A stretch of DNA of 33,759 bases, from assembly GCF_937910335.1 (NCBI RefSeq), contig NZ_CALEMX010000328.1:1-33759 (forward strand), read 5' to 3'. The position numbers were made by a program, and so were the translations under genes. This DNA comes from an uncultured Gimesia sp. (lineage in GTDB: Bacteria; Planctomycetota; Planctomycetia; Planctomycetales; Planctomycetaceae). This document shows positions 1-8,025 of the stretch, piece by piece. The notes under the pieces were generated by a model. That model was given only the letters and a program-made list of their open reading frames with translations. It was not told the origin of the DNA and did not search any database. Numbering within the stretch: position 1 is the first letter of the stretch; every line of letters starts with the position of its first letter.

Positions 1-9
1 CTGATTCGA

Positions 10-51
10 TGCGCTTGCAGGCGCACTAGGGGAAGACCCATGTGTCTTCCC
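10..51. other. two adjacent perfect hairpins at the window edge
   Basis: Two inverted repeats lie side by side. TGCGC (10-14) pairs with GCGCA (21-25) across a 6-nt loop, and GGGAAGAC (30-37) pairs with GTCTTCCC (44-51) across a 6-nt loop. Neither is followed by a T tract on either strand, so they are not convincing intrinsic terminators. They may belong to a feature cut off by the window start. Confidence 0.3.
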
Positions 52-61
52 GCCAAAACTG

Positions 62-88
62 TTCGTGCTTTTCGTGGTAAAAAATAAC
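62..88 (+). repeat. TTTCGTG-family interspersed repeat, copy 1 (partial)
   Basis: Two TTCGTG units followed by the conserved GTGGTAAAAAATAAC end. The 5' half of the consensus (CACNTACCAGATTTTTTCGTG) is degenerate or missing. Same orientation as the other eight copies in the first 10.6 kb. Confidence 0.75.
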
Positions 89-596
89 CGACAACGACAT
101 CAGCGCAATCAACCCACGAACAGAGATTCTACCCGATAGCCACAAACAGTCAGCACATAAAAATGCAGCAGTACTGATCAGAGCATGAGCAACAAAACAA
201 AATAAACGCCACACAGTCTGACACGATCAGAACGGATCGGAGCGGTTCCGCACTAGGTAGTGTTTCTTATTTCCAATAGTTCTTTGCAACTTGGGAGAAA
301 CCGTGGCTAACGCCATTCGGCTAAAGATCAAAAACAAGATCAGCCGCAAGGCATTAGCCGCGGTTAATACCGATCTCGTTAATGTGGCTTTCCTGAGAAT
401 GATCCTCGAAACGATTAAATAAACACGACCTGGCCGCCGTTGGAGAACAACTGACAAAATACCAATGCAACAAACTCAAAAAACAGCAACCTATCAGAAC
501 AAAGAACTGCAGACAGTCAACAGTAAGATACAAGGAGCGGAACCCATCTGTCCGCCCGCCAGAGTAAAAACAATCAACCCCCTATTAGACATTCAC
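89..596. other. intergenic stretch without a convincing gene
   Basis: About 500 bp between repeat copies 1 and 2. The only candidate is a 39-codon plus-strand frame at 303-422 with a GTG start 5 nt after GGGAG. It encodes a basic peptide ending FLRMILETIK. It resembles nothing I can name and could be the tail of a decayed gene. The minus-strand frames here have no recognisable start signal or domain. Confidence 0.4.
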
Positions 597-700
597 CCAA
601 TCACCTACCAGATTTTTTCGTGTCTTTCGTGATTTTCGTGGTAAAAAATAACACTAATGACCAGAACAAAGCAATACAAAACAGCATGGATAATGGACTC
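597..700 (+). repeat. TTTCGTG-family interspersed repeat, copy 2 with 3' flank
   Basis: The core (609-652) has CACCTACCAG, then T6, three TTTCGTG-like units and GTGGTAAAAAATAAC. The 3' flank (653 to about 700, ACTAATGACCAGAACAAAGC and onward) is also found beyond copy 3. The two copies therefore form a direct repeat of about 95 bp on either side of the CHAP-like gene. Confidence 0.85.
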
Positions 701-769
701 AAATTCCTTTATAGTAAAGCCACAGTATCACCCCTTATTCACAGAAATATCCAAGCTAGGGATCATTCA

Positions 770-2110
770 ATGACCTCTCTATTTCGTAATTCTGTCTGCC
801 TGCTTGTTTCATTGATCAGTTGCATTTTTCTGCAAAGCGCTTCCGCCGCAGGGGAAACCAGCGATAAGCAAACCGGAAAAGAGAACTCCATCACCTGGCA
901 GGAAAAGTCCATCAAGTATGCGCGCATCATGTCGCGCGTGAAATGGACTCCTGTCGCCGATGGCATGCCGAAAAGGGGCGGACATTTCAAAGCGGGAACA
1001 GAATACACGGGAGTTCCCTATTCGAGCGTCAAATCTGTCGGTCGCTATATCGGCTTCGACATTTACCTCAAAACATTTTTGGCAGCTGTCCAAAATCCGA
1101 AGAGCGTACTCTATACAGAGAACCTTTATGGTAAGGTGAAAAATGCAGAGTGCTACTACGGCAAGGTCTGCTCCTCGTATACCAGCTATGCTTTGCAATG
1201 TGGTATCTGGTATGTCAGCCGTCTCCATACCCCACCCTATCGAGATGGAATCACCCTGGTGGAGCCACAGTCTGCTTTATCCGCAAAAGTGGGAGACATC
1301 ATCTTCACACCGCCCCAGCCCGGCTCTCATGTAGAAATCGTAACGGGAATTACCAAAAACAAGGAGGCCCAGATAACGCATGTCAGAGTAGAGGAAAGCC
1401 GACCTCAAACCACCACGAACACCAATCGCAGTATTAAAAGTTTCAACAAGCATATCTCATCCAGAGGCAGAAAGCTGTATCGCATTACCGATCTGGATGC
1501 CTGGCGAGGCAATAATAAAGCCGAGTCATTTTTGTTCCCGAACTATGACGAAGATAACGCAACCCCCGACATCAATCAGGTTTTGTTACTCGACCTTGGC
1601 GACTGGGTTCCTTACCACCAAGATCAGAAAGTAAAGATCAATATCATGGATAAGAATGCCCAGGGCGTGAAAACTTTGGTCATCAAGCAGGGAGACAAAG
1701 TGATCGAAGAAATCAACCAGCCCGGCAAAGGTGTCATTGAGCGTTCCTTTTCAACCTGCGGCGACTATACCGCACATTGCGTGATGAATGATGGCTCCCT
1801 GAGCCAGGCCTGCGAATTCGCCGTTTGCAGATTCGATTTCAGCATGCCGACTGAAGGAGTCTCAAAAAGTAAATCGTGGGAAATAAAAATTTCATCCGAC
1901 AACATGAACATGATCATCGCACACTTAAAGAGCGACAAAAACGGTTACGACGAACATAACGTGTTCATTACCGAGCAGGACCGCAAGAACGGCAAGATTG
2001 TGATTCCCGCGAATCTGATCCAGGACAAAGGCAAAATGCAGGTCTGGATGATTGGTGAAAACAAATACGGAAGACTAAAAAAACGACAAGACATTATCGT
2101 GAAGGAATGA
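770..2110 (+). CDS. exported CHAP/NlpC-P60-like cysteine peptidase or amidase
   Basis: Start chosen at the ATG at 770, which gives 446 residues and a clean signal peptide (hydrophobic residues 9-21, cleavage near SASAA, 23-27). The frame is open upstream to a GTG at 620, but that GTG lies inside interspersed repeat copy 2 and would bury the signal peptide. The middle of the mature protein looks like a CHAP/NlpC-P60 papain-like fold: a candidate nucleophile Cys134 in VCSSYTSYAL, then GDIIF (175-179) and a candidate catalytic His187 in GSHVEI. Such enzymes usually cut peptidoglycan peptides or amides. The C-terminal 200 residues resemble extracellular beta-sandwich modules and are not assigned. 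The gene is bracketed by repeat copies 2 and 3, with an immunity-type SUKH gene beyond copy 3. Substrate is unknown; the fold call rests on the Cys/His motif context only. Confidence 0.7.
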   Translation: MTSLFRNSVCLLVSLISCIFLQSASAAGETSDKQTGKENSITWQEKSIKYARIMSRVKWTPVADGMPKRGGHFKAGTEYTGVPYSSVKSVGRYIGFDIYLKTFLAAVQNPKSVLYTENLYGKVKNAECYYGKVCSSYTSYALQCGIWYVSRLHTPPYRDGITLVEPQSALSAKVGDIIFTPPQPGSHVEIVTGITKNKEAQITHVRVEESRPQTTTNTNRSIKSFNKHISSRGRKLYRITDLDAWRGNNKAESFLFPNYDEDNATPDINQVLLLDLGDWVPYHQDQKVKINIMDKNAQGVKTLVIKQGDKVIEEINQPGKGVIERSFSTCGDYTAHCVMNDGSLSQACEFAVCRFDFSMPTEGVSKSKSWEIKISSDNMNMIIAHLKSDKNGYDEHNVFITEQDRKNGKIVIPANLIQDKGKMQVWMIGENKYGRLKKRQDIIVKE

Positions 2111-2154
2111 CGGCGAATCCCAAAACCATCAACAACCAACCAGACCAGGGTGGG

Positions 2155-2181
2155 CTCGAATCAAATTCGAGCAGATTTTTT
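2155..2181 (+). terminator. possible intrinsic terminator after the CHAP-like gene
   Basis: CTCGAAT (2155-2161) and ATTCGAG (2165-2171) form a perfect 7-bp stem with a 3-nt loop. CAG and then six T follow. The T tract is part of repeat copy 3, so the repeat may supply the terminator tail. It lies 45 bp beyond the stop codon. Confidence 0.45.
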
Positions 2182-2270
2182 CGTGTCTTTCGTGCTTTTC
2201 GTGCTTTTCGTGGTAGAAAAAACAACTAATGATCGGAGCAAAGCAATAAACAAGGGATGGATAAAAGCCC
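2172..2270 (+). repeat. TTTCGTG-family interspersed repeat, copy 3 with 3' flank
   Basis: The core (2172-2224) has one unit more than its relatives: four TTTCGTG-like units and then GTGGTAGAAAAAACAAC. The 3' flank (ACTAATGATCGGAGCAAAGC) matches that of copy 2 with few changes. Confidence 0.85.
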
Positions 2271-2323
2271 AAAAAGAACAGTATCGGTTCCGAACACATA
2301 TAGTAATTTCTATAATCTTAATC

Positions 2324-2908
2324 TTATAAATCCAGATCGTCTGAAAACCAGGAAGATACAATTCCGTCATCACTACCTGGATCAGATTTGTCAATCATTA
2401 GTGAATCTATAAAATCTTCAAATGTGTCTGCAATTAGATACATGTTTTTGAAATCATTTTGATTCTCTCCAACGATTTCTCGTTCGTCTTCATGATCCCA
2501 AAAAAACACCTTATTCTCCACCTCTTCTATAATTCCCAGACATATCTGATTCCCTCCTGGTGCTGAGGCTATGGGGACGACAGAATATGGCATTCTGCTT
2601 AAGTATGTTTCAAAAACAGAAGAGAGAGTTGAGAGCCCTAAATCTTCACCTTTGCTTTGACAAAGACCATAAAATTCGTCTAACTGTTGCATTCCCTTTT
2701 CATCACCCCATGGCGAACTTTGTAACGGACGATAAATGATAATGTTATCAAAAATCAAGCTGGTTTTATATTTTAGTATGAAATATTTATAAGTCTCAGG
2801 AATAGAATGACCTATCAACTCTTCATACTCGTGAAGTATTTGTGCTTCGTTATGAAATTTTTCATTAGATACTGTAATACCAAGTTCGATTAGCTTATTC
2901 TCAATCAT
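2324..2908 (-). CDS. SUKH (SMI1/KNR4) family protein, immunity-type
   Basis: A 194-residue cytoplasmic protein without signal peptide or membrane segment. The SUKH pattern is visible: an N-terminal IPETYKYFILKY stretch, a central SAPGGNQICLGI, then KVFFWDHEDE and a C-terminal DTFEDFIDSL helix. SUKH proteins commonly act as immunity proteins that bind and neutralise polymorphic toxins, but some have other roles and no partner toxin is adjacent. The gene is noticeably richer in A+T than its neighbours and is bracketed by repeat copies 3 and 4 in direct orientation, which fits lateral acquisition. Upstream on the minus strand lies the roughly 100-bp segment shared with the two orphan genes near 9.4-10.4 kb. 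The ATG at 2908 has only a weak ribosome binding site. Confidence 0.75.
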   Translation of the reverse strand: MIENKLIELGITVSNEKFHNEAQILHEYEELIGHSIPETYKYFILKYKTSLIFDNIIIYRPLQSSPWGDEKGMQQLDEFYGLCQSKGEDLGLSTLSSVFETYLSRMPYSVVPIASAPGGNQICLGIIEEVENKVFFWDHEDEREIVGENQNDFKNMYLIADTFEDFIDSLMIDKSDPGSDDGIVSSWFSDDLDL

Positions 2909-2952
2909 AATATAATCCGTTTCTTAAATCTCGAAGCACAAAAACGTAGCCG

Positions 2953-3101
2953 GTTCAACAGCACCCGCAAGCCAGATACCAGTAACGCTCCCTGGAAAAC
3001 CTTGTATTTAAATAAAGGACCATCTTAGCGCACTCATTCGATCACCTACCAGATTTTTTCGTGTCTTTCGTGATTTTCGTGGTAGAAAAAAACGCTTCAA
3101 A
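2953..3101 (+). repeat. TTTCGTG-family interspersed repeat, copy 4, extended form
   Basis: The core (3049-3093) has ACCAGATTTTTTCGTG, further units and GTGGTAGAAAAAAAC. It is preceded by about 95 bp also present at copies 8 and 9, containing CCAGTAACGCTCC and GGACCATCTTAGCGCACTCA. The 3' flank ACGCTTCAAAA resembles that of copies 7 and 8. The extended part begins 45 bp upstream of the SUKH start codon. Confidence 0.85.
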
Positions 3102-3251
3102 AAACCACTCCCTCACAACATCAAGGCCCTAACCGAGTCTGTCCCTCTGGTTTTCACGATAAAGGCTTGAATCTTCTTCCCCGAATTGTTTAGACTGATA
3201 GCAGAAACTGTAACGTGGTATAACAGGTTTTTCTGGAGAGGCACTCAGTCA

Positions 3252-4673
3252 ATGATGTCACTACTGACTTCAAGCGGCCGTCGGCTCAGTCGACGAGAAC
3301 TGCTGCGGCTGAGTAGCCTGGGAGCGATGGGTCTATCGCTACCAGAGGCGTCACTCCTCCAGGCTGCGAAGACCAGCCACAAGCACACCGCCAAACGCTG
3401 CATTTTTATCTTCCTGTGTGGTGGACCAAGTCAGCTCGACATGTGGGACCTCAAACCAGAGGCCCCCGACTCCATTCGTGGCCCGTTCCAGCCCATTCAG
3501 ACCTCTGCCCCCGGCTTTCAAATTGGCGAGCTGTTACCCGAAGTTGCCAAACAGGCGGACAAGTTTTCCATCATCCGCTCGATGAATCACAATTCAGCCT
3601 CGCATGCCACCGGCATTAAATACATGTTGCTCGCCGACTCCGGACCGGAAACACAAAAACTCAAAGCGTTTCCCCCACAGCGATCAGATCACCCCGGCAT
3701 GGGTGCGATTCTGCAAAGCCTCCAAGGCAGCGCCTCACAACTCCCGCCCTGGGTCACCGTACCACGCCCCTTCACTACCGGTAGCCAGTTCTACAAAGGA
3801 CAAACCGCAGGATTTTTAGGGGGCGCTTACGATCCCCTCTATCTGAATGTAGAAAAGCGGGACTCATTGGCCGAAAAGCAGTTCACCGTCAAAGGCTTCA
3901 GCCTGCCCGAAGGCGTTGATACCGCACGCTTCCAGAACCGCAGACAATTGCTCACTCAGTTGAAAATAGATTCGCACAAAGGTTGGCAATCAGATGTCAC
4001 TCAGAGCATGGATAAATATTACGAGCGGGCCTTTTCAATGCTCTCTTCAGAAGGGCTGGGACGCGTCTTCGACTTGGATCGCGAGCCGGTCAAACTGAGA
4101 GACCGTTATGGACGCAATGAATACGGCCAAAGCTTCTTGCTAGCCCGACGATTGATTGAAGCCGACGTGCAAATGGTGAATGTCTTCTGGACCTATTACG
4201 GCAAAGATGGTTGTCAGTTTAACCTTTGGGATAATCATGGCAGCGACAAACCGGTTTGCGGCGGCTACAACAAAGGCGTGGAAATGATCCGCGGCGATTA
4301 TTGCTGCCCGGCATTTGATCTCGCCTATTCCGCCTTGCTGGAAGATCTATCAACGCGCGGTCTGCTCGATGACACCATGGTCGTCGTCACCGGCGAGTTT
4401 GGTCGCACGCCACAAATCAACAAAAATACCGGACGCGACCATTGGCCCAACTGCTATTCCACCGTGCTCGCAGGAGGCGGAATCAAGGGCGGTCAAATCT
4501 ACGGCGAAAGTGACAAACACGCCGCTTTTGTGAAAAACAATCCCGTCAGACCGGAAGACCTGGGAGCAACCATCCTGCACGCGTTCGGCTATCGACCCGA
4601 AGCAACCATCCCCATGCCCACCGGCCGAGAAATCGCCAGCTCACAAGGCAAACCTGTTACAGCTCTGTTTTGA
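3252..4673 (+). CDS. DUF1501 family protein, Tat-exported
   Basis: Start placed at the ATG at 3252, 11 nt after GGAGAGG (3234-3240); an earlier in-frame ATG at 3186 has no such site. The protein is 473 residues. It begins with a twin-arginine signal, SRRELLRLSSLGAMGLS (13-29), so it should be exported folded. It carries DUF1501 hallmarks: FLCGGPSQLDMWDLKP near residue 53, a central MNHNSASHATGIKYMLL, and the C-terminal VVVTGEFGRTPQINKNTGRD. DUF1501 is distantly related to the sulfatase/alkaline phosphatase superfamily and is heavily expanded in planctomycetes, usually next to a DUF1553/DUF1549 cytochrome protein. Here that partner is missing and the neighbour is a convergent symporter. Biochemical function is unknown. 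Confidence 0.9.
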   Translation: MMSLLTSSGRRLSRRELLRLSSLGAMGLSLPEASLLQAAKTSHKHTAKRCIFIFLCGGPSQLDMWDLKPEAPDSIRGPFQPIQTSAPGFQIGELLPEVAKQADKFSIIRSMNHNSASHATGIKYMLLADSGPETQKLKAFPPQRSDHPGMGAILQSLQGSASQLPPWVTVPRPFTTGSQFYKGQTAGFLGGAYDPLYLNVEKRDSLAEKQFTVKGFSLPEGVDTARFQNRRQLLTQLKIDSHKGWQSDVTQSMDKYYERAFSMLSSEGLGRVFDLDREPVKLRDRYGRNEYGQSFLLARRLIEADVQMVNVFWTYYGKDGCQFNLWDNHGSDKPVCGGYNKGVEMIRGDYCCPAFDLAYSALLEDLSTRGLLDDTMVVVTGEFGRTPQINKNTGRDHWPNCYSTVLAGGGIKGGQIYGESDKHAAFVKNNPVRPEDLGATILHAFGYRPEATIPMPTGREIASSQGKPVTALF

Positions 4674-4750
4674 ACCATCAGAGAAAAAGGTGGCCAGTAA
4701 CATTAATCTTCCGAAGGCCCGTCAGACGAGACCATCACTCAAGATTCCGG

Positions 4751-6250
4751 TTAGTGATCTGGTACTTGAGGCCAGAGGCGACTCAATCCATAAATCAGAA
4801 AACCGGCAGCCATTCCCGGCAGCACTTCATAGAGCGCACTCGAAAGCCCCAAACCATATCTCCAGGTCAGAACGGCTACCATGCCGCTGAGAATCATCGC
4901 CACGCCAACGCGACTGGAGACCCTCTTCCCCAAAGCTCTTACAACCAGTAAGGGGCCGAGTGAACTGGCAAGCCCGGACCAGGAGAGGACCACAAGTTCA
5001 AACACACTATTCTGGCCAATCATCACAATCGCAATGATCACCAGCGTCATAATCACAGTTCCAGCCTTGGCGAATTTGTAAGAGTGCCGCCAGCGAGGAA
5101 ATAAATCCTGAGTCAGGGCAGCGGAACAGGAAAGAATTTGAGAATCAGCCGTTGATACAGTCGCCGCAAATAAACCCGCCAGAATTAATCCGACCAACAC
5201 ATCGGGCAACAGTTGCTGTGACAGATAAGGCAGCGCCATTTCCGGATCTGCCCCCTGCGCTTCAGACAATAACACGCGGCAGCAAAGTCCCGTCAATATC
5301 GTGGCCACAGCAAAGGCAACATACCAGCTGAAATAAATCCGGCGTGCACGCGATATATTTTCCGCCGAATCGATCACCATGGCCCGAATCATAATATGTG
5401 GTTGTCCTACTACACCCACGCCCGCCACGATCCAGCCAACCAGATACAATCCAAAACCAAAACGAAGATTTTTCGGCTCCCAGTCGACGAGTGCAGGATC
5501 AATGGCATCCAGCTTTGTCCATAATAGCTCAAATCCACCGATGGTTTGAATGGAAATCACCAGCAATAAAAACATCGAGATCAGCATCACGATTGACTGT
5601 GCTGCATCGGTCCAGATGGAGGCGCGAATCCCTCCTGCAAAACAGTAAGCCAGCACAATCCCCGCACCGATCAAGGTACCCAGAGATTCATTCCAGCCAA
5701 ACAGGACATGCAGCGCTTTACTGCCGGCCGTCAACTGGGCCGCTGCATAAGTACCCAGAAAAAGGAGCGTGGCGAGGGCCGCCAGCACAACAACAGCGCG
5801 CTGTAGAACTACTTGCGGGCGCTCATCAATAGACGCGGAATGATCACCAGCGACGTTTCCGTCCGAGACAGAAGTTTGTTGATAATCTGAAACATCCTGA
5901 GCCCCCAGAAATGTCGGAATGCTCAGAACCTGCCGTTGCTCGCTACGTTCCCGCAACTGTTTCAAAAGAAATAGCCAGGCCAGATAATCGCCGCTGATCC
6001 AACCCACCATCAACCACATCGAAGACAAACCCGCCTGATAGGTAGCACCAATCATGCCGATGAACATGAAACCGCTGTTGTTCGATGAAACAGCGGACAG
6101 TGCAGTCAACCACGGACTGACCGAGCGACCGGCAACCAAATAATCTTCGGTGTTGGATTGCTTCTGCGACGCAGAATAAATTCCAATGCCCAGAAAACAA
6201 AGCAGAAAAAACAGAAAGCTGGCGATCATCATACATCTCAGTATGGTCAT
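4751..6250 (-). CDS. sodium:solute symporter (SSS family)
   Basis: 499 residues with about 12-13 hydrophobic segments, a typical length for the SSS family. The N-terminus has the family pattern: a first helix, then QSNTEDYLVAGRSVSPWLTA and SSNNSGFMFIGMIGATYQAG. The segment QILSCSAALTQDLFPRW near residue 370 is also characteristic. The protein would import a solute, unknown here, across the inner membrane driven by sodium. Around residues 120-150 a hydrophilic loop (VSDYQQTSVSDGNVAGDHSA) interrupts the pattern and looks like a lineage-specific insertion. The start could be 6250 or the ATG pair at 6232/6229, which lies closer to the first membrane helix. It is convergent with the DUF1501 gene, 77 bp apart. 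Confidence 0.88.
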   Translation of the reverse strand: MTILRCMMIASFLFFLLCFLGIGIYSASQKQSNTEDYLVAGRSVSPWLTALSAVSSNNSGFMFIGMIGATYQAGLSSMWLMVGWISGDYLAWLFLLKQLRERSEQRQVLSIPTFLGAQDVSDYQQTSVSDGNVAGDHSASIDERPQVVLQRAVVVLAALATLLFLGTYAAAQLTAGSKALHVLFGWNESLGTLIGAGIVLAYCFAGGIRASIWTDAAQSIVMLISMFLLLVISIQTIGGFELLWTKLDAIDPALVDWEPKNLRFGFGLYLVGWIVAGVGVVGQPHIMIRAMVIDSAENISRARRIYFSWYVAFAVATILTGLCCRVLLSEAQGADPEMALPYLSQQLLPDVLVGLILAGLFAATVSTADSQILSCSAALTQDLFPRWRHSYKFAKAGTVIMTLVIIAIVMIGQNSVFELVVLSWSGLASSLGPLLVVRALGKRVSSRVGVAMILSGMVAVLTWRYGLGLSSALYEVLPGMAAGFLIYGLSRLWPQVPDH

Positions 6251-6349
6251 CTCGAACTATTGTTCAACAGAGAATCATGCACAAGTAGAGAGAAGTTCGA
6301 TAATGGGCGGGTATAATAAGAATTCCTAACCGCGAATTTGAGAAATCAT

Positions 6350-6400
6350 GTCACGTACCAGTTTTTTCGTGTCTTTCGTGACTTTCGTGGTAGAAAAAGA
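6350..6400 (+). repeat. TTTCGTG-family interspersed repeat, copy 5
   Basis: TCACGTACCAG followed by T6, three TTTCGTG-like units and GTGGTAGAAAAAGA. It lies in the divergent intergenic region between the symporter and ceramidase-like genes. It lacks the extended 5' flank of copies 4, 8 and 9. Confidence 0.85.
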
Positions 6401-6512
6401 GCCCATCGGCGTGTATGAATGAAGGGGATCATAACTGAGACGTTTAACAACGTTCATTTTTTCTATTTCTGATCACGTACCATAGTCTCTTAACAACTGG
6501 AGATCATCACGA

Positions 6513-7964
6513 ATGAACTCACGAATCATATTCACCGCCGTTGCCACATCATTGTTGGCAGCGTTTGCAGAACCACCGTGTCAGGCCGCCGATCTTTATG
6601 TCGGCGGTGCGAGCGTCAGCATCACGCCCGACATGCCCGTTTCTCTCACCGGGCAAATGCGAACGCGTATTGCACACAATGTGGAAAGTGAAGTCACCGC
6701 AAATGTGTTGGTCTTAGAATCGCGCGAGGATGACAAAACCGTTGACTATGCCATTTTCGTTTCGTGTGACGTGGTCTGTATTCGCGGCGGCATCCTGGAA
6801 GCCGTCCGCGCGCAGATACAAGAACAGCTCAAAGAAGTTGACGTGAATAAAGTCATTCTCAACGCCACGCATACCCACACGGCTCCCACGTTGGTGGAAG
6901 GGCGCTACAGCCTGCCAGCAACGGGAATCATGCAGCCCCGAGAATTCGTTGATTTTGCATCCAAACGCATCGCGGACGCCATCGTGAAAGCCTGGAAAAC
7001 AAAACAGCCGGCCAGCGCGGGCTGGGGCATGGGGCATGCTGTTGTTGCGGAAAATCGCCGCGCCTTGTATTCCAATGGATTAGCAAGAATGTATGGGCGC
7101 ACCGATACCAAAGATTTTCGTGGCATCGAAGGCTACGAAGACCATGGAATGGAAGTCCTGTTCTTCTGGAACGCAAAACAGGAATTGATTGCCACCGCCA
7201 TCAACATTGCCTGTCCTGCACAGGCGGTGGAAGGCAGGAGTGCGGTCAACGCCGACTTCTGGCATCCCGTGCGTGAGGCCCTGCGTGCAATATACGGTAA
7301 AGACCTGCATGTCCTGGGTTGGGCCGGAGCCGCCGGCGATCAGGTCCCACGACCCATGTTCCGCAAAAAATCCGAAGAACGGATGCGAACCCTGCGCGGC
7401 CTGACCCTGCTGGAAGAAATCGCACGCCGCATCGTAGTCGGCTGGGAAGAAGCCTACGCCGGCGCCCGTAAAGAAAAACACACCGACCCCATACTGGTTC
7501 ACAAAGTCAAAACCATCGAACTTCCCTTACGCATCGTCACCGAAGAAGACTACGCCCGCGTAAGTAAAGAAGTCGCCGGTTACGCCAAAGACCCCAGCAA
7601 AGTCTGGATTAAAAACTGGAAGCAATCCGTACTCGATCGATATGAGTTGCAGAAATCCGGCAAAGCAAAACCATACCGCATGGAATTACACACCCTCCGC
7701 CTCGGTGATATCGCCATCGGCACCAACGATTTCGAACTCTTCAACGATTTCGGAACACAAATGAAAGCCCGCAGCCCCGCTTTGCAAACTTTCGTGATTC
7801 AACTCTGCGGCGCAGGCAGCTACGTGCCCAACAAACGAGCCACCCTGGGAGGCAGCTACAGCGCCGTCATCGAAAGCAACATCGTCGGCCACCAAGGAGG
7901 CCAGGCCCTCACAGAACAGACCATCGATTCCATCAAAGAATTGTTTCCAGCAAAAGCAAAATAA
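6513..7964 (+). CDS. exported neutral/alkaline ceramidase-like protein
   Basis: 483 residues starting at ATG 6513, 10 nt after GGAG (6499-6502). Residues 1-25 form a signal peptide ending near CQA|A. The mature N-terminus VGGASVSITPDMPVSLTGQ and the motif NATHTHTAPT (117-126) match the N-terminal catalytic domain of neutral/alkaline non-lysosomal ceramidases. In those enzymes histidines in this motif help bind the active-site zinc. GWAGAAGDQVPRP near 270 is also family-like. Many planctomycete relatives are annotated only as ceramidase-domain proteins and their real substrate may be another amide or lipid. The protein is shorter than bona fide ceramidases (about 650 residues or more), so the C-terminal domain is reduced or absent. 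It is bracketed by repeat copies 5 and 6. Confidence 0.85.
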   Translation: MNSRIIFTAVATSLLAAFAEPPCQAADLYVGGASVSITPDMPVSLTGQMRTRIAHNVESEVTANVLVLESREDDKTVDYAIFVSCDVVCIRGGILEAVRAQIQEQLKEVDVNKVILNATHTHTAPTLVEGRYSLPATGIMQPREFVDFASKRIADAIVKAWKTKQPASAGWGMGHAVVAENRRALYSNGLARMYGRTDTKDFRGIEGYEDHGMEVLFFWNAKQELIATAINIACPAQAVEGRSAVNADFWHPVREALRAIYGKDLHVLGWAGAAGDQVPRPMFRKKSEERMRTLRGLTLLEEIARRIVVGWEEAYAGARKEKHTDPILVHKVKTIELPLRIVTEEDYARVSKEVAGYAKDPSKVWIKNWKQSVLDRYELQKSGKAKPYRMELHTLRLGDIAIGTNDFELFNDFGTQMKARSPALQTFVIQLCGAGSYVPNKRATLGGSYSAVIESNIVGHQGGQALTEQTIDSIKELFPAKAK

Positions 7965-7970
7965 AGAGCG

Positions 7971-8005
7971 CTGAATTTTTCGTGAATTTCGTGGTAGAAA
8001 AATTC
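7971..8005 (+). repeat. TTTCGTG-family interspersed repeat, copy 6, short form with perfect inverted ends
   Basis: Only two units remain. Its ends are perfectly complementary: GAATTTTTC (7973-7981) and GAAAAATTC (7997-8005), with 15 nt between. It sits between the convergent stop codons of the ceramidase-like gene (7964) and the SUMF1-fold gene (8026), so it could serve as a two-way terminator. Confidence 0.75.
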
Positions 8006-8025
8006 GAGCCGAGACAAATCATACA

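Noticed and set aside
26-457. Two short minus-strand frames at the window start
   Set aside because: The first translates repeat copy 1; neither has a start signal or recognisable fold.
620-769. In-frame upstream extension of the CHAP-like gene from a GTG at 620
   Set aside because: The added residues translate the interspersed repeat (FVIFVVKNN) and would place the signal peptide 50 residues inside the protein.
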